64,000 nucleotides of DNA from Candidimonas sp. SYP-B2681. GTDB taxonomy: Bacteria; Pseudomonadota; Gammaproteobacteria; Burkholderiales; Burkholderiaceae_B. The notes below the pieces were generated by a model. It worked only from the letters and a program-made list of their open reading frames with translations, made no database searches and had not been told where the DNA came from. The translations under genes and the position numbers were made by a program. The first letter of the stretch is position 1. Every line of letters starts with the position of its first letter. Positions 1 through 9,806 of the stretch are shown here, piece after piece. Location of the stretch: positions 124,001 to 188,000 of the forward strand of contig NZ_RYDV01000001.1 of the NCBI RefSeq assembly GCF_003971065.1. Direction: 5' to 3'.

Positions 1-48
1 CAGTTCTCCACACGTTTAGTTTGCGCTTAATTTTCCAGGATTTTCACC

Positions 49-1296
49 ATGCGTATTAGTTCCAATTTATTTTTCCAGACGGGACTTAATTCGATCAATG
101 CCCAGCAGTCAGACTTGATGCATCTGTATCAGCAGATAGGCAGCGGGCAACGCATGGTGACACCGGCCGACGATCCTTTGGCGGCAGCGCAAGCCATCAA
201 TATCAGTCAATCCCAGACGCTGAATGCGCGTTTTGCGGCTAACCGTGAAGTGCTGAAGAATAATCTTGGAGTGGAAGAGAACACCCTAAATTCCGTCACT
301 GCGCTGCTCCAGGACGTCAAGACGCAATTGATTGCTGTGGGTAACGGCACATTGTCGGACGAAGACCGCGCTACTCTTGGCAACGTTTTGGTTCATGCAC
401 GAACCAGTTTGCTGGGATTGGCGAACGCCACGGACGGAAGCGGGCAGTACATGTTTTCGGGTGCAAAGGGTGACACGGAACCGTTCTCGCTCAATACGAC
501 CTCGGGAAAAATCGATTACGTGGGTGATGGGGGCCAACGGAAAATTCAGGCGGATCAAACTCGCCAGATTTCCGGCAGTGACGTGGGATCTGATATTTTC
601 AATCGCGCGGCGCCGGGCACGAGTGGTTATTTAACTAGGGCAGTTGGAAATACTGGGGCGGCCAATACCGGTACGGGCCAAATCAGCACCCCTACCATTA
701 CTAATCCGAAGGGCACCAACATTGGCAATACCTTTACCATTAGGTTCCTCGACAACGTTCAATACCAGGTAGACGTGACCACCCCCTCAGGAGTTGCAGT
801 GGGAGCACCTATTACTGGATTGCTTTCCGCTACCACAACGTCCATAGATCTGCCCGGAGGTGTGCAAGTTAAGTTCTCGGGAGTTCCGAAAGCTCTCGAC
901 ACCTTTGTTGTCGAGCCCGCCGCCTCTGCAGCGACCGACCTGAACATCTTCGATACGCTGGACAGTATCATCAGTTCTTTGGCAACGTCGCTTTCTGATC
1001 CCGTTGCGTCAGCCGCCTTTCAGAACACGCTCACCAGCGCGATGCAGCGCCTAGACGTTAATTACGACAACGTCCTGACCGTTCGCGCTTCGGTGGGTGC
1101 ACGGTTAAACGAGATCGACGCTCTGCACGCCAACGGAAGCTTGCGTTCACTAAGCTACAGCAATCAATTATCCAAATTGGAAGACGTCGACTATTACTCT
1201 GCCACGACGCAGCTGCAGTTGCGAACCACGGCGCTCGAGGCCGCTTCATTGGCATTCAAGAAGATCCAGAGCATAGGTTTGTTCAATCAACGTTAA
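49..1296 (+). CDS. flgL: Flagellar hook-associated protein 3 (FlgL)
   Basis: Hook-filament junction protein that joins the hook (through FlgK) to the flagellin filament and is exported by the flagellar type III system. The 415-residue product has the typical N-terminus (MRISSNLFFQTGLNSINAQQ) and a flagellin-like C-terminal helix ending in LAFKKIQSIGLFNQR. These are the paired terminal coiled-coil regions of the flagellin/FlgL superfamily. It is longer than enteric FlgL (about 317 residues) because of a larger Gly/Thr-rich middle. A weak AGGA lies about 9 bases upstream of the ATG. flgK is expected just outside the window. Confidence 0.93.
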   Translation: MRISSNLFFQTGLNSINAQQSDLMHLYQQIGSGQRMVTPADDPLAAAQAINISQSQTLNARFAANREVLKNNLGVEENTLNSVTALLQDVKTQLIAVGNGTLSDEDRATLGNVLVHARTSLLGLANATDGSGQYMFSGAKGDTEPFSLNTTSGKIDYVGDGGQRKIQADQTRQISGSDVGSDIFNRAAPGTSGYLTRAVGNTGAANTGTGQISTPTITNPKGTNIGNTFTIRFLDNVQYQVDVTTPSGVAVGAPITGLLSATTTSIDLPGGVQVKFSGVPKALDTFVVEPAASAATDLNIFDTLDSIISSLATSLSDPVASAAFQNTLTSAMQRLDVNYDNVLTVRASVGARLNEIDALHANGSLRSLSYSNQLSKLEDVDYYSATTQLQLRTTALEAASLAFKKIQSIGLFNQR

Positions 1297-1425
1297 AAGA
1301 AAACTAAGTAGGGCCTGACATGGCACCTGCCCGCAGTGATAAAGATTGTATTTACGCTTAGCGCCAAACGCCTTTAGCCGGATTCCGGTGGGCGCTTGGC
1401 ACGAGACAACAAGTGAGAACCTTTA

Positions 1426-2916
1426 ATGCTATTCCAGCGATTCCAACTTAGAACGAGTCTTTTAATTCTCGTACTGCTTCTGTCCGTACTAACCCTGGCC
1501 GCAGTAGCGGTCGGCTGGTATGGCCAGCAGGATGTCATCTCGCAATTGGCAAGCGCCGGGGATATTAATAGCGGTGTCAATGCAGCGGTAGTGCAAAGCA
1601 TTGAGCAGTCGCGCTACGTCTTTATCGGCTTGATCATTGCGGCGATTGTTTTCGCGCTTTGGGCTTACGTAACGCTGTCGCGCGCACTGGTGCGTCCGCT
1701 AGAGGAAGCGGGCAGCTATTTCGACCTTATGGCTTCGGGCGATCTTACTCAGCGCATTGATGTCTCGTCGGACAATGAAATCGGCGTGCTTTATCTTGCT
1801 TTGAAACGTCTGCAAGATAGTCTCGGTCGTATCGTCGGCACCGTTCGTTATGGCATGAACGAAATTCACGCCGGATCGCAGCACATCGTCGCGGGCAATG
1901 CCGATTTAAGTACACGCACTGAAGAACAAGCCGCGGCATTGCAACAAACTGCCGCCAGCATGGAACAGCTTGCCAGCACGGTTAAGCAGAACGCCGACAA
2001 CGCACGTCAGGCTAATCAGTTGGCGGCGAGCGCTTCGGATGTCGCGCAGCGCGGTGGCGAGGCGGTAGGCGAAGTGGTCACCACCATGCAGGCAATTTCG
2101 GCCAGCTCCAGGAAAATTTCCGATATTGTCGGCGTTATCGACAGTATTGCGTTTCAGACCAATATTTTGGCGTTGAATGCAGCGGTCGAAGCCGCGCGTG
2201 CCGGTGAGCAGGGTAAGGGCTTTGCCGTGGTGGCATCCGAAGTACGCGCGCTGGCTCAGCGTAGCGCCCAAGCCGCCAAAGAGATCAAAGGCTTGATCGA
2301 GGATTCGGTCAAGAAGGTCACCGAAGGCTCCACTCAGGTAGAGCGCGCTGGTTCAACGATGCAGGAAATCGTGACGTCCGTGGCGCGCGTCACCGACATC
2401 ATGGGCGAAATTTCGGCGGCAACGACCGAGCAGGCATCCGGCATCGATCAGATCAACCATGCGGTAAACCAGATGGACCGCGTGACTCAGCAGAACGCGG
2501 TTCTGGTTCAAGAAGCGGCCGCGTCGGCCAGCGGCCTGGGCGAGCAGGTGTCTACTGTGAATGGCGCCTTGGCTGTGTTCAAGACACTGGATAATCAGGT
2601 CATTGACGTTGCAGCAACGCAGATTCGCTCAACGCCCAAACGCCCGGCGATGTCGCATTCCGGCGCTCAGCCTACATCGGCGAAACCGCCGGTTAAACGC
2701 AACACCGCAATTGCTCACTCCGGCCCTGGGAAGGCATCCGGCGCACAACGCGCTCCGGCTGGCGTGGTGCCGGCGGCGACAAGAAGCTTCACCGCTCCGC
2801 AATCTGCCGCGGCGGCTAATGCCAATGGCGACAGCCCAGAAGCGATCAAGGTTCGCTCAGGCGGGTACGCGGCCCCACGGAAGCAGGCAACCGACGACGA
2901 GTGGGAAGAATTCTAA
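1426..2916 (+). CDS. Methyl-accepting chemotaxis protein with minimal periplasmic domain
   Basis: Chemoreceptor of 496 residues. Two membrane segments (about 12-31 and 64-83) enclose only about 30 periplasmic residues, so there is no room for a normal four-helix or Cache sensor domain. A HAMP domain follows (about 84-140), then a methyl-accepting helical bundle with the canonical hairpin tip around residues 240-275 ([20 protein letters not shown]). A long Pro/Ala/Ser-rich linker ends in EWEEF, resembling the CheR/CheB-docking pentapeptide of Tar and Tsr. The next gene starts within the stop codon. It may sense a membrane or internal signal rather than a periplasmic ligand (inference). Confidence 0.9.
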   Translation: MLFQRFQLRTSLLILVLLLSVLTLAAVAVGWYGQQDVISQLASAGDINSGVNAAVVQSIEQSRYVFIGLIIAAIVFALWAYVTLSRALVRPLEEAGSYFDLMASGDLTQRIDVSSDNEIGVLYLALKRLQDSLGRIVGTVRYGMNEIHAGSQHIVAGNADLSTRTEEQAAALQQTAASMEQLASTVKQNADNARQANQLAASASDVAQRGGEAVGEVVTTMQAISASSRKISDIVGVIDSIAFQTNILALNAAVEAARAGEQGKGFAVVASEVRALAQRSAQAAKEIKGLIEDSVKKVTEGSTQVERAGSTMQEIVTSVARVTDIMGEISAATTEQASGIDQINHAVNQMDRVTQQNAVLVQEAAASASGLGEQVSTVNGALAVFKTLDNQVIDVAATQIRSTPKRPAMSHSGAQPTSAKPPVKRNTAIAHSGPGKASGAQRAPAGVVPAATRSFTAPQSAAAANANGDSPEAIKVRSGGYAAPRKQATDDEWEEF

Positions 2917-3386
2917 TGACGTCGGTCCTTGAAATGCTTCGCCGGCACGTTGCGCGAATACTGCTTGTAGGAGCTTGCAGCGCGGCGCTGGCCGCCTGCA
3001 GTACAACCGGTAATTCGTTCGATTCGTCGGCATTGCGTTTCATTGTGCCTGGTCAAACCACCTTGACCGAAGCCGCCAACCTGCTGAATTCCGATCCTAC
3101 CGACGTGTATAGACAGCTAGACGGCTCGGCCATGGCGCGCTGGTCGCACAAGGCATCCATGGTGACCGATGCTATTTATTTCAATCAGGAACTGTGGCTG
3201 GCCTTTGGACCAGACGGTCGCTTTCAGCGCATCGTGAAAAGCGAGAATTTGCCGCTGGCCAATGTATATGAAGGTGGTAAGCGGGTCGATACGCTTTCCA
3301 CTGGTACTTCTACGGCTCCCGTTGACGCCGCCGCTACCCCAGGCGTCATCCATAAACCTGCGGTGGCGTACCCCTTGCCACAGTAG
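2916..3386 (+). CDS. Small SmpA/OmlA-like outer-membrane lipoprotein
   Basis: The ATG overlaps the chemoreceptor stop codon (TAATG), implying translational coupling; a GTG 15 bases further upstream is possible but less likely. The 156-residue product has a positively charged N-terminus, a hydrophobic stretch and a lipobox (LAAC, then S), so it should be a lipoprotein. The mature part (FIVPGQTTLTEAANLLNSDP onwards) resembles the BamE/SmpA/OmlA fold family, in which a PG-T repeat start is usual. The C-terminus is Thr/Ala/Pro-rich. Its role is unknown; the coupling to a chemoreceptor is unusual. Confidence 0.7.
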   Translation: MTSVLEMLRRHVARILLVGACSAALAACSTTGNSFDSSALRFIVPGQTTLTEAANLLNSDPTDVYRQLDGSAMARWSHKASMVTDAIYFNQELWLAFGPDGRFQRIVKSENLPLANVYEGGKRVDTLSTGTSTAPVDAAATPGVIHKPAVAYPLPQ

Positions 3387-3462
3387 TGCTTCTGTTTGCT
3401 TTCTGTATTTGCCGCTCTCGGGGTTTCATAGCCGAGATTCATTAAGATATCCAGGTTGAATT

Positions 3463-5190
3463 ATGTCCGAATCCTTGCAGTCTCCTTTGAACGATAAAAA
3501 AAGTAAGAAGCGAGTCAATCGTAGCCGTTTCCGCTTCGCGGACGCCAAGGTCAGCACCATTTTGATGTGGGTGCTCGCCACGTTTATGGTCCTTATGATT
3601 GCGGTGGGCGGCATAGGTGCATGGTTCTTGCAGAAGAACTCCGAGAATTTCAATGAGATGCACAAGCAGAACGGTCTCGCCCAACAGGTGAACAGGCTGG
3701 GTAGCGACATGATGGGCGCGCGTGTGGCGCTGCTTAGCGCTGCGCGTTATCAGCAAGAGGCTGCGGTCAATAACGACGCCAAGCTACTCGCCAATGGGCG
3801 CGCCATGCTGGAAGAGGGCAACAAGAAGCTGGCGTCGGTAAAGAAGGAATTCAATGAGTTCCGGAAGAACACGCCCAGTACGGTAGATGGCCGCAGGTTG
3901 GCAACACGTATCGTCAGCACCTACCAGCCTTATCTGGACGATGGCATTGACCCCATGGTGCAGGCGCTGGAAAGTAACGACTACACGACCTTTTATTTTG
4001 TGAACAGCGAATTTGGCGTTGCACGCAGCGAAGCCTTCCAGGCGTCCGTTGACACCTTCTCCGCCTATATCGATAAAGTACAAGACGGTTACTTTGCACA
4101 GGCCGAAGTCGATTTCCGCAGCGCGTTGGTCGCAATCGGGGTCGCGATACTGATCGGCTTCTTGCTGATGATCGTCATGCGCATTGTGTTCGGACGCGTC
4201 GTCGTAAAACAACTGGTCCAAGCTGGGGCGCATTTCGACCGCATCGCCGGTGGTGATCTTACCCAGCGCATCGATGTGAAGTCGCGAAATGAAATCGGCG
4301 TCTTGTACGAAGCTCTTCGCCGGATGCAGGAAAGTTTGACCCGTACCGTCAGCACGGTTCGCCAAGGCGTTGAAGAGATCAACCTGGGCTCCCGTGAGAT
4401 CTTCATGGGTAATACCGACCTTAGCAGCCGTACCGAGCAACAGGCTGCTGCTTTGCAGCAAACGGCTGCCAGTATGGAAGAGCTGGCAAGCACCGTGCGC
4501 CAGAATACCGATAATGCCACCCAGGCCGACAAACTGGCCAAGGGCGCTTCCGACGTGGCCTTGCGTGGTGGCCAGGCGGTTTCTGCAGTGGTCACCACGA
4601 TGGACGAAATTTCCACCAGCTCAAACAAAATGTCTGAGATCGTTAGTGTCATCGATGGCATCGCGTTCCAGACCAACATTCTGGCCTTGAACGCGGCCGT
4701 GGAAGCAGCACGTGCTGGCGAACAAGGCAAAGGTTTCGCTGTGGTGGCAGGTGAAGTGCGGTCGTTGGCTCAGCGCAGTGCTCAGGCCGCCAAGGAGATC
4801 AAGGTGCTGATCGAAGAGTCGCTGCTTAAGGTGCAGTCCGGCGCAAAACAGGCCGGCCATGCTGGCGACATCATGCGCGAAGTCGTCGGTTCGGTACAAG
4901 GCGTCACGACCATCATGGGCGAAATTTCATCCGCCTCCACCGAGCAGTCCGACGGCATCGAGCAAGTCAACCGCGCTGTATCGGAAATGGACGGCGTCGT
5001 ACAGCAGAACGCAGCCTTGGTGGAAGAGGCCGCTGCGGCAGCGGGTTCATTGCAAGAGCAGGCCGCGCGCCTGACGGAAGCTGTAGCAGTGTTCAAAATC
5101 AATGCCAATGAAGTGATCGATATGCAGGCCGAGGCCCGCGGTATTTCAGGCCACGGTGGCTACAGTGCGCTGCAGGGTTCGTACTCTTGA
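3463..5190 (+). CDS. Methyl-accepting chemotaxis protein (Tar-type four-helix sensor)
   Basis: Chemoreceptor of 575 residues. A basic cytoplasmic N-terminus of about 30 residues precedes TM1 (about 33-54). A periplasmic helical domain of roughly 160 residues follows, with features of the TarH four-helix family (Met-Gly-Ala-Arg-Val helix near residue 86, and a long helix before TM2). TM2 (about 218-238), HAMP and a signalling domain with the hairpin motif [20 protein letters not shown] follow. Unlike the first receptor it ends in GSYS and lacks a W-x-x-F docking tail, so adaptation enzymes may need help from other receptors. It is convergent with fliR. Confidence 0.92.
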   Translation: MSESLQSPLNDKKSKKRVNRSRFRFADAKVSTILMWVLATFMVLMIAVGGIGAWFLQKNSENFNEMHKQNGLAQQVNRLGSDMMGARVALLSAARYQQEAAVNNDAKLLANGRAMLEEGNKKLASVKKEFNEFRKNTPSTVDGRRLATRIVSTYQPYLDDGIDPMVQALESNDYTTFYFVNSEFGVARSEAFQASVDTFSAYIDKVQDGYFAQAEVDFRSALVAIGVAILIGFLLMIVMRIVFGRVVVKQLVQAGAHFDRIAGGDLTQRIDVKSRNEIGVLYEALRRMQESLTRTVSTVRQGVEEINLGSREIFMGNTDLSSRTEQQAAALQQTAASMEELASTVRQNTDNATQADKLAKGASDVALRGGQAVSAVVTTMDEISTSSNKMSEIVSVIDGIAFQTNILALNAAVEAARAGEQGKGFAVVAGEVRSLAQRSAQAAKEIKVLIEESLLKVQSGAKQAGHAGDIMREVVGSVQGVTTIMGEISSASTEQSDGIEQVNRAVSEMDGVVQQNAALVEEAAAAAGSLQEQAARLTEAVAVFKINANEVIDMQAEARGISGHGGYSALQGSYS

Positions 5191-5235
5191 TGGCGTAGTG
5201 ATCAGGGGCCTGTAAAGGCATCGCGATAACAGTGA

Positions 5236-5257
5236 TTCGGCGCCTACGGGCGCCGAA
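5236..5257. terminator. Bidirectional terminator between chemoreceptor and fliR
   Basis: Perfect 9-bp stem (TTCGGCGCC / GGCGCCGAA) with a TACG loop, followed by a pyrimidine tract. It lies between the convergent 3' ends of the chemoreceptor (5190) and fliR (5270). Confidence 0.7.
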
Positions 5258-5269
5258 CTTCCTTCCTTT

Positions 5270-6058
5270 CTAGCTTCCGGCCAGGGCTTGCGCCAGTCTC
5301 GCCATGGCGGCGTAACCGGAGTCGAACAGGCGCGTCAGAAAGGGAGTGCTTTGGGGCAAAACGACTGCCAATACGATCAGCCCAACTGAAAGGGTGATAG
5401 GAAAACCAACCGCGAACACGGATAGCTGCTGCGCAGTGCGGTTCAGGATCCCGAGTGCCAGATTGATCGAGAGCAGCACAATAATCAGGGGAAGCGCCAG
5501 CAGCATACCCGACACCATTACTTGCGAACTCCATTCGATCAGAACTCCCCAGCCATTTGTGTCCAGCGCACCTATCCCTATGGGCAGGATGTCGAAGGTG
5601 CGAATGAAGCCGCCCAGCATCAGGAGGTGGCCGTTCAGTGCCATAAAGACCAGCATGGCAAACATGTTCATGATGCGCGACAGCACCGCGGTATTGGCCC
5701 CTGTGGCGGGGTCGAAAAAAGATGCGAATGATAAACCCATTTGCAGGCCAATAAATTCGCCTGCAGTTTGGACTGCAGCGAAGACAATTCGCATCGTCAA
5801 ACCTAGGGCAATGCCTATGAATACCTGCTGCACCGCTATCCATATGCCGGCGAACGAGGCGGTCGGTACGTCAGGCATGGTCCCCAACGTCGGGGCAATG
5901 GCTACGGCAACGACGGCCGCAAAGCCTATCTTCACGCGTTTCGGAATTGTCGATTCACCGAGCAGCGGTGCGGTGGCCAACAGCCCCAAGATACGAAAAA
6001 ATGGCCACAGAAAGGCGTTGATCCAGGCATAGAGCTGTGCAGTATCAACGGAGATCAT
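5270..6058 (-). CDS. fliR: Flagellar export gate protein FliR
   Basis: Integral membrane component of the flagellar type III export gate (FliPQR core). The 262-residue product is hydrophobic throughout, with about six membrane segments and the usual N-terminal pattern (WINAFLWPFFRILGLLATAP). Its length matches the family (about 255-265). It is the last gene of the fliL-fliR run, 74 bases after fliQ, and ends near a bidirectional terminator. Confidence 0.95.
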   Translation of the reverse strand: MISVDTAQLYAWINAFLWPFFRILGLLATAPLLGESTIPKRVKIGFAAVVAVAIAPTLGTMPDVPTASFAGIWIAVQQVFIGIALGLTMRIVFAAVQTAGEFIGLQMGLSFASFFDPATGANTAVLSRIMNMFAMLVFMALNGHLLMLGGFIRTFDILPIGIGALDTNGWGVLIEWSSQVMVSGMLLALPLIIVLLSINLALGILNRTAQQLSVFAVGFPITLSVGLIVLAVVLPQSTPFLTRLFDSGYAAMARLAQALAGS

Positions 6059-6132
6059 AGTTACTCATCGGTGGCTGGATGGGCTTGACGACCGACGTGA
6101 ACGTCCCGGGCGGTCACAGGGTGGTCGGGTTA

Positions 6133-6402
6133 TTACGAGGCCAGACTGGGTATCGATGCGAATAATGTCTGCATATAGTCAACCATGGTGCTGATCAGCC
6201 AGGGGCCCAGCAAAACCAGCGCGACGCCTACTGCCAGCAATTTGGGAATGAACGACAACGTCATTTCATTGATTTGTGTGGCAGCCTGGAAAATGCTGAT
6301 GAGCAGGCCTACGGTTAAGGTCACTAAAAGCAGGGGGCCGGCCATGGTCAATGCCACTTTCATGGCAAGATAAGTCATCGACATGACGGTTTGCGAATTC
6401 AT
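6133..6402 (-). CDS. fliQ: Flagellar export gate protein FliQ
   Basis: Small (89 residues) two-helix membrane subunit of the export gate. The sequence carries the FliQ signatures LLISIFQAATQINEMTLSFI and KLLAVGVALVLLGPW. It follows fliP by 9 bases in the same operon. Length and hydropathy match the family exactly. Confidence 0.96.
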   Translation of the reverse strand: MNSQTVMSMTYLAMKVALTMAGPLLLVTLTVGLLISIFQAATQINEMTLSFIPKLLAVGVALVLLGPWLISTMVDYMQTLFASIPSLAS

Positions 6403-6411
6403 GGTCGTCTC

Positions 6412-7227
6412 CTACTGATAGAAACTTCGCGCCAGGGATCCCAGCAGCAGATGCCAACCGTCTGCCAGCACGAACAGCATCAGCTTGAAGGGTAAAGATA
6501 TGGTCACCGGGGGCACCATCATCATGCCCAGGGCCATCAGCACACTGGCAATCACCAGATCGATAATCAGAAACGGAATAAAGATCGTGAAACCGATCTG
6601 GAATGCCGTTTTCAGTTCGCTCGTGACAAAGGCTGGCACCAGCACCCGTAAGGGCACCTGTTCGGGCGTCTCGATCGCCGGCACATTGGCCATGTTCGCA
6701 AATAAAGACAGGTCGGCTTCACGTGTCTGGTGCAGCATGAAGGTATGCAAAGGCTTCACACCCCGGTCCAGCGCTTCCTCGAACGAGATGGTGCCGGCGC
6801 TAAGCGGCTGATAGGCGGTATCGTAAATTTGATCGAAAACCGGTGCCATCGCAAAAAAGGTCAGGAACATGGTCAGGCCAATCAAGACCGAATTGGGCGG
6901 TGAAGCGCCCGTGCCCATGGCGTTGCGCAACAGGCCAAGCACAATGATAATGCGGGTAAAGCCAGTCATCATCAGCAGCATCGCCGGCAGAAACGACATC
7001 ATGGTCAACATGACGAGCGTCTGTATGCTTAAGGACCAGGTCTGGCCGCCATTCGGGCCTGTGGTTGACGTAATCGCCGGAAGAGTCTGACCGAAGCTTA
7101 GCGATGGCAAGCACATCGCCAGCAGGACAATAGCCAGCATTATCCACAGTTGTCTTACGGGGGCATTCAGTGCGCGGCCGGTCTTGATAAGAAGGCAGTT
7201 CATGGTGACAGAAACGGAACGGCGCAC
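6412..7227 (-). CDS. fliP: Flagellar export gate protein FliP
   Basis: Export gate subunit with a cleavable N-terminal signal (hydrophobic [19 protein letters not shown], then GQT) and the conserved FliP blocks [20 protein letters not shown] and [20 protein letters not shown]. The chosen GTG start directly follows the fliO stop and has AAAGG 7 bases upstream. An ATG 24 bases further in (base 7203) would give 263 residues but has no visible ribosome site. It lies between fliO and fliQ, the standard order. Confidence 0.94.
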   Translation of the reverse strand: MRRSVSVTMNCLLIKTGRALNAPVRQLWIMLAIVLLAMCLPSLSFGQTLPAITSTTGPNGGQTWSLSIQTLVMLTMMSFLPAMLLMMTGFTRIIIVLGLLRNAMGTGASPPNSVLIGLTMFLTFFAMAPVFDQIYDTAYQPLSAGTISFEEALDRGVKPLHTFMLHQTREADLSLFANMANVPAIETPEQVPLRVLVPAFVTSELKTAFQIGFTIFIPFLIIDLVIASVLMALGMMMVPPVTISLPFKLMLFVLADGWHLLLGSLARSFYQ

Positions 7228-7560
7228 TTAACGACCTTTGGTGAATTTGCTGAGCGCTGCGGCAAAGCCGCCCGCGGGCGTAGCGGCGGGCAGGGAAGGA
7301 GTAGAAGAATCCAGCGGCGGTAGGGTGTGCAACAAGGAAATCTGGCCGGCGGTTACGCCCAGCAGCAAGCGGGCGTCTTCAACTTCAACCAGGGTGATAT
7401 AGGCCTTGGAGCCCAGGCTTTGTGTACCCAGCACCTTGATAAACTGATTGCCACCTGGGCGGAGCCAGCCGGCACGGCGCGTGACCCACGCAGCGGCCAG
7501 AATCAGCATGACGATAAATGTCAGGCTAACAACCAGTCGCAGTACGTCGGCTTCATTCAT
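7228..7560 (-). CDS. fliO: Flagellar protein FliO
   Basis: Bitopic membrane protein (110 residues) that helps assemble the FliP ring. One N-terminal membrane segment (about 7-25) is followed by a small soluble domain with the family pattern LGSKAYITLVEVEDARLLLGVT. The C-terminus is Pro/Ala-rich. It lies immediately before fliP and 21 bases after fliN. Confidence 0.92.
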   Translation of the reverse strand: MNEADVLRLVVSLTFIVMLILAAAWVTRRAGWLRPGGNQFIKVLGTQSLGSKAYITLVEVEDARLLLGVTAGQISLLHTLPPLDSSTPSLPAATPAGGFAAALSKFTKGR

Positions 7561-7581
7561 GGCGGTTGATAACGGTGGCGC

Positions 7582-8130
7582 TTACCGGCGGCTGTTCAGG
7601 CGGCTGATACGATCCGAAGGCGTGACGATGTCCGTTACACGAATACCGTACTTTTCATCGACCACCACGACTTCGCCCTGGGCGATCAGATAGCCGTTAA
7701 CGAAGATGTCCATGGGTTCGCCCGCCAGGCCATCCAGTTCAACCACCGAGCCCTGGCCCAGCTGCAAAATATTCTTGATGGTCAGGCGCGTGCGCCCCAG
7801 TTCAACCGTTAGCTGAACCGGGATGTCCATGATCATGTCGATATCGCTATTGCCTTCAATACCTGAACTTGTCAGGGGTTGAAACACATGGCTGGCAGGG
7901 CTCGCGGCGGGCGCTGCAGCTGCAGGGGCGGCTGGTGCAAAGCTTGGCGTCGCGGCGGTCTGTTCGACCAGGGCGCTGGCCCAATCGTCGACTTCCTGCG
8001 CCAGGCCGTCGGCCTGGGTGGTCTGGCTGCTGGTATGGGCCGTCTGTTCAGCCATCGCGGCCGCCCAGTCAATATCGGTGCCGTCGGATGCTTCGCTATC
8101 TTTGGCGAGATCTTTGTTGGGATCAGTCAT
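7582..8130 (-). CDS. fliN: Flagellar motor switch protein FliN
   Basis: Part of the C-ring that sets rotation direction and docks the FliH-FliI ATPase. The C-terminal SpoA domain (about residues 100-180) holds MDIPVQLTVELGRTRLTIKN and GLAGEPMDIFVNGYLIAQGE, the standard FliN signatures. An Ala/Gln-rich N-terminal extension of about 95 residues makes it longer than E. coli FliN (137). Its start overlaps the fliM stop by 4 bases. Confidence 0.96.
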   Translation of the reverse strand: MTDPNKDLAKDSEASDGTDIDWAAAMAEQTAHTSSQTTQADGLAQEVDDWASALVEQTAATPSFAPAAPAAAAPAASPASHVFQPLTSSGIEGNSDIDMIMDIPVQLTVELGRTRLTIKNILQLGQGSVVELDGLAGEPMDIFVNGYLIAQGEVVVVDEKYGIRVTDIVTPSDRISRLNSRR

Positions 8131-9131
8131 GTTGTCTTGCTTGTAAGTTCGGTTTCGGAATTCGCCAGTATCTTCTTTACGCGCAGGGCGTAGCGGCCGT
8201 TAAATGTGCCGTAGTTGCATTCCAGCACCGGTACGCCGCCCACATGGGCAGTAACCGATGGCGAAATCTCAAGCGGCAAAATATCATTGACCTGCAGTTT
8301 CATGAGTCCGGAGACGCTGGTCTGAATCTGCGCAAAGTCGGCGACCAGGTCCACGTCGGCGCTGCGCACCTGGCGGGAAAGCTGCTGCATCCAGCGCTGG
8401 TCGATTTCCCCGACGGCGGCTTCCTGCAAGGGCCGAGTCAAGAGGTCGCGCACGGGCTCGATCATCGAGTAGGGCAAACAGATGTTCAGGTTGCCACCCG
8501 AGGAACCCAATTCAATATTGAAGGACGACACCACAACGATTTCGTTGCCGCTGCTGATGCTGGCGAACTTGGTATGCATTTCGGAACGAATATATTCGAA
8601 CTCGACCGGATAGACCTGTTCCCAGGCGCTGCCGTAGCTTTCCAGAGTCAGATTCAGCAGTCGTCGGATGATGCGTTGTTCGGTCGTCGTGAAGTCGCGC
8701 CCTTCAACACGGGTGTTGTAGCGGCCGTGGCCGCCAAACAGGCTATCGATGACCAAAAACACCAAGTTCGGGTCGAACGTAAACAGGGACGCCCCGCGCA
8801 AGGGCTTCATGCTGACCATGTTCAGGTTGCTGGGCACCGGCAGGTTACGTTCAAATTCCGAGTACTTCTGTATGCGGATGGTGCCAACGGTGATGTCGGC
8901 GTTACGGCGCATAAAACTTAGCAATACCGAACGCAGCCGTCTGGCAAAGCGCTCGTTGATAAGTTCGAGCGTTTGCATGCGGTGGCGAACCACGCGATCA
9001 GGCGAACTTAAGTCGTAAGGACGTACACCGCTTTGGTTTTCAACCTCGCGCGTCTTTTCATTGCTCTCACCGGTAACGCCGGCCAATAAAGCATCGACTT
9101 CGTCTTGCGAGAGAACGCTTTGATATGACAT
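8127..9131 (-). CDS. fliM: Flagellar motor switch protein FliM
   Basis: C-ring protein that binds phosphorylated CheY. The N-terminal CheY-binding segment is visible at residues 7-16 (LSQDEVDALL). The middle CheC-like domain and a C-terminal SpoA domain follow; at 334 residues the length matches E. coli FliM. It starts one base after the fliL stop and overlaps fliN by 4 bases, so it is tightly coupled within the operon. Confidence 0.97.
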   Translation of the reverse strand: MSYQSVLSQDEVDALLAGVTGESNEKTREVENQSGVRPYDLSSPDRVVRHRMQTLELINERFARRLRSVLLSFMRRNADITVGTIRIQKYSEFERNLPVPSNLNMVSMKPLRGASLFTFDPNLVFLVIDSLFGGHGRYNTRVEGRDFTTTEQRIIRRLLNLTLESYGSAWEQVYPVEFEYIRSEMHTKFASISSGNEIVVVSSFNIELGSSGGNLNICLPYSMIEPVRDLLTRPLQEAAVGEIDQRWMQQLSRQVRSADVDLVADFAQIQTSVSGLMKLQVNDILPLEISPSVTAHVGGVPVLECNYGTFNGRYALRVKKILANSETELTSKTT

Positions 9132-9665
9132 TTATTGAACCACGAACGCAGTAAACAACACACTGGTGATGTCGGGGCCTTTGCTGTGAGGCAGATAAGG
9201 GTCTTGCAGCGTTTTGCTCAGGGTTGCAACCAGTGCCTGGCGGCCTTCGGGTGTTTGCACCCGGTCGGGCTGTTGCTCGGCCAGTTTTCTAAGAGCGCGG
9301 TCGCGCACTTCGGGCATAAATTCAACAATCATTCGGCGCGATGGGTCATCGGCCGTACGCAGCGTGATCGCCACATACAAGATACGTTGGGAATTTTCGT
9401 TGCGCACGGTGACTGTGAACGGGTCCAGCGGAATGAAGATAGGCGCAGGAAGCGGCACGGCTTTGCGCTCCGGCGGGGCATCAGCGGGCGATTCCGCACT
9501 GGCTAGTCCTAGTCCCGTCTTTTCGTAATACAGCAAGGTGGCGCCGATGCTGGCAGCAGCAATGACTGATACTCCGATTAGGGTCTTCAATAATTTAAGC
9601 ATTGTGCTGGGTTTTTGTTTAGCCATGGCCGGTCGGCTAGCGGATCGGTTCGGAGAAGTTGCCAT
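9132..9665 (-). CDS. fliL: Flagellar basal body-associated protein FliL
   Basis: Single-pass inner-membrane protein that supports the stator. A basic N-terminus precedes one membrane helix (about 24-47, LKTLIGVSVIAAASIGATLL). A periplasmic FliL domain follows, with LDPFTVTVRNE and a C-terminal GPDITSVLFTAFVVQ. An internal ATG at residue 14 is an alternative start. It abuts fliM; 141 bases without a gene separate it from fliK. Confidence 0.93.
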   Translation of the reverse strand: MATSPNRSASRPAMAKQKPSTMLKLLKTLIGVSVIAAASIGATLLYYEKTGLGLASAESPADAPPERKAVPLPAPIFIPLDPFTVTVRNENSQRILYVAITLRTADDPSRRMIVEFMPEVRDRALRKLAEQQPDRVQTPEGRQALVATLSKTLQDPYLPHSKGPDITSVLFTAFVVQ

Positions 9666-9806
9666 CGTATGCTGTGCGCGGGCGTATTGCTACGCACTAT
9701 CGTTCAAAGTATCCCATTGTGCCCCAGCAGTTCGCACATGATGATGTTGAATAAGGCACTGAATCCTTGATAGCTCTGTGGTTTAGGTAAAGAGGGCGTA
9801 TCGTGA

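Noticed and set aside
1345-1375. TAAAGATT upstream of the first chemoreceptor as a sigma-28 -35 box
   Set aside because: At 11 bases spacing the -10 would be TAGCGCCA, which does not match GCCGATAA; a GCC-like element occurs only 4 bases too far.
7869-8921. A 350-residue open frame on the plus strand
   Set aside because: It is antisense to fliN and fliM, whose sequences are unmistakable; its translation is low-complexity and basic with no family features.
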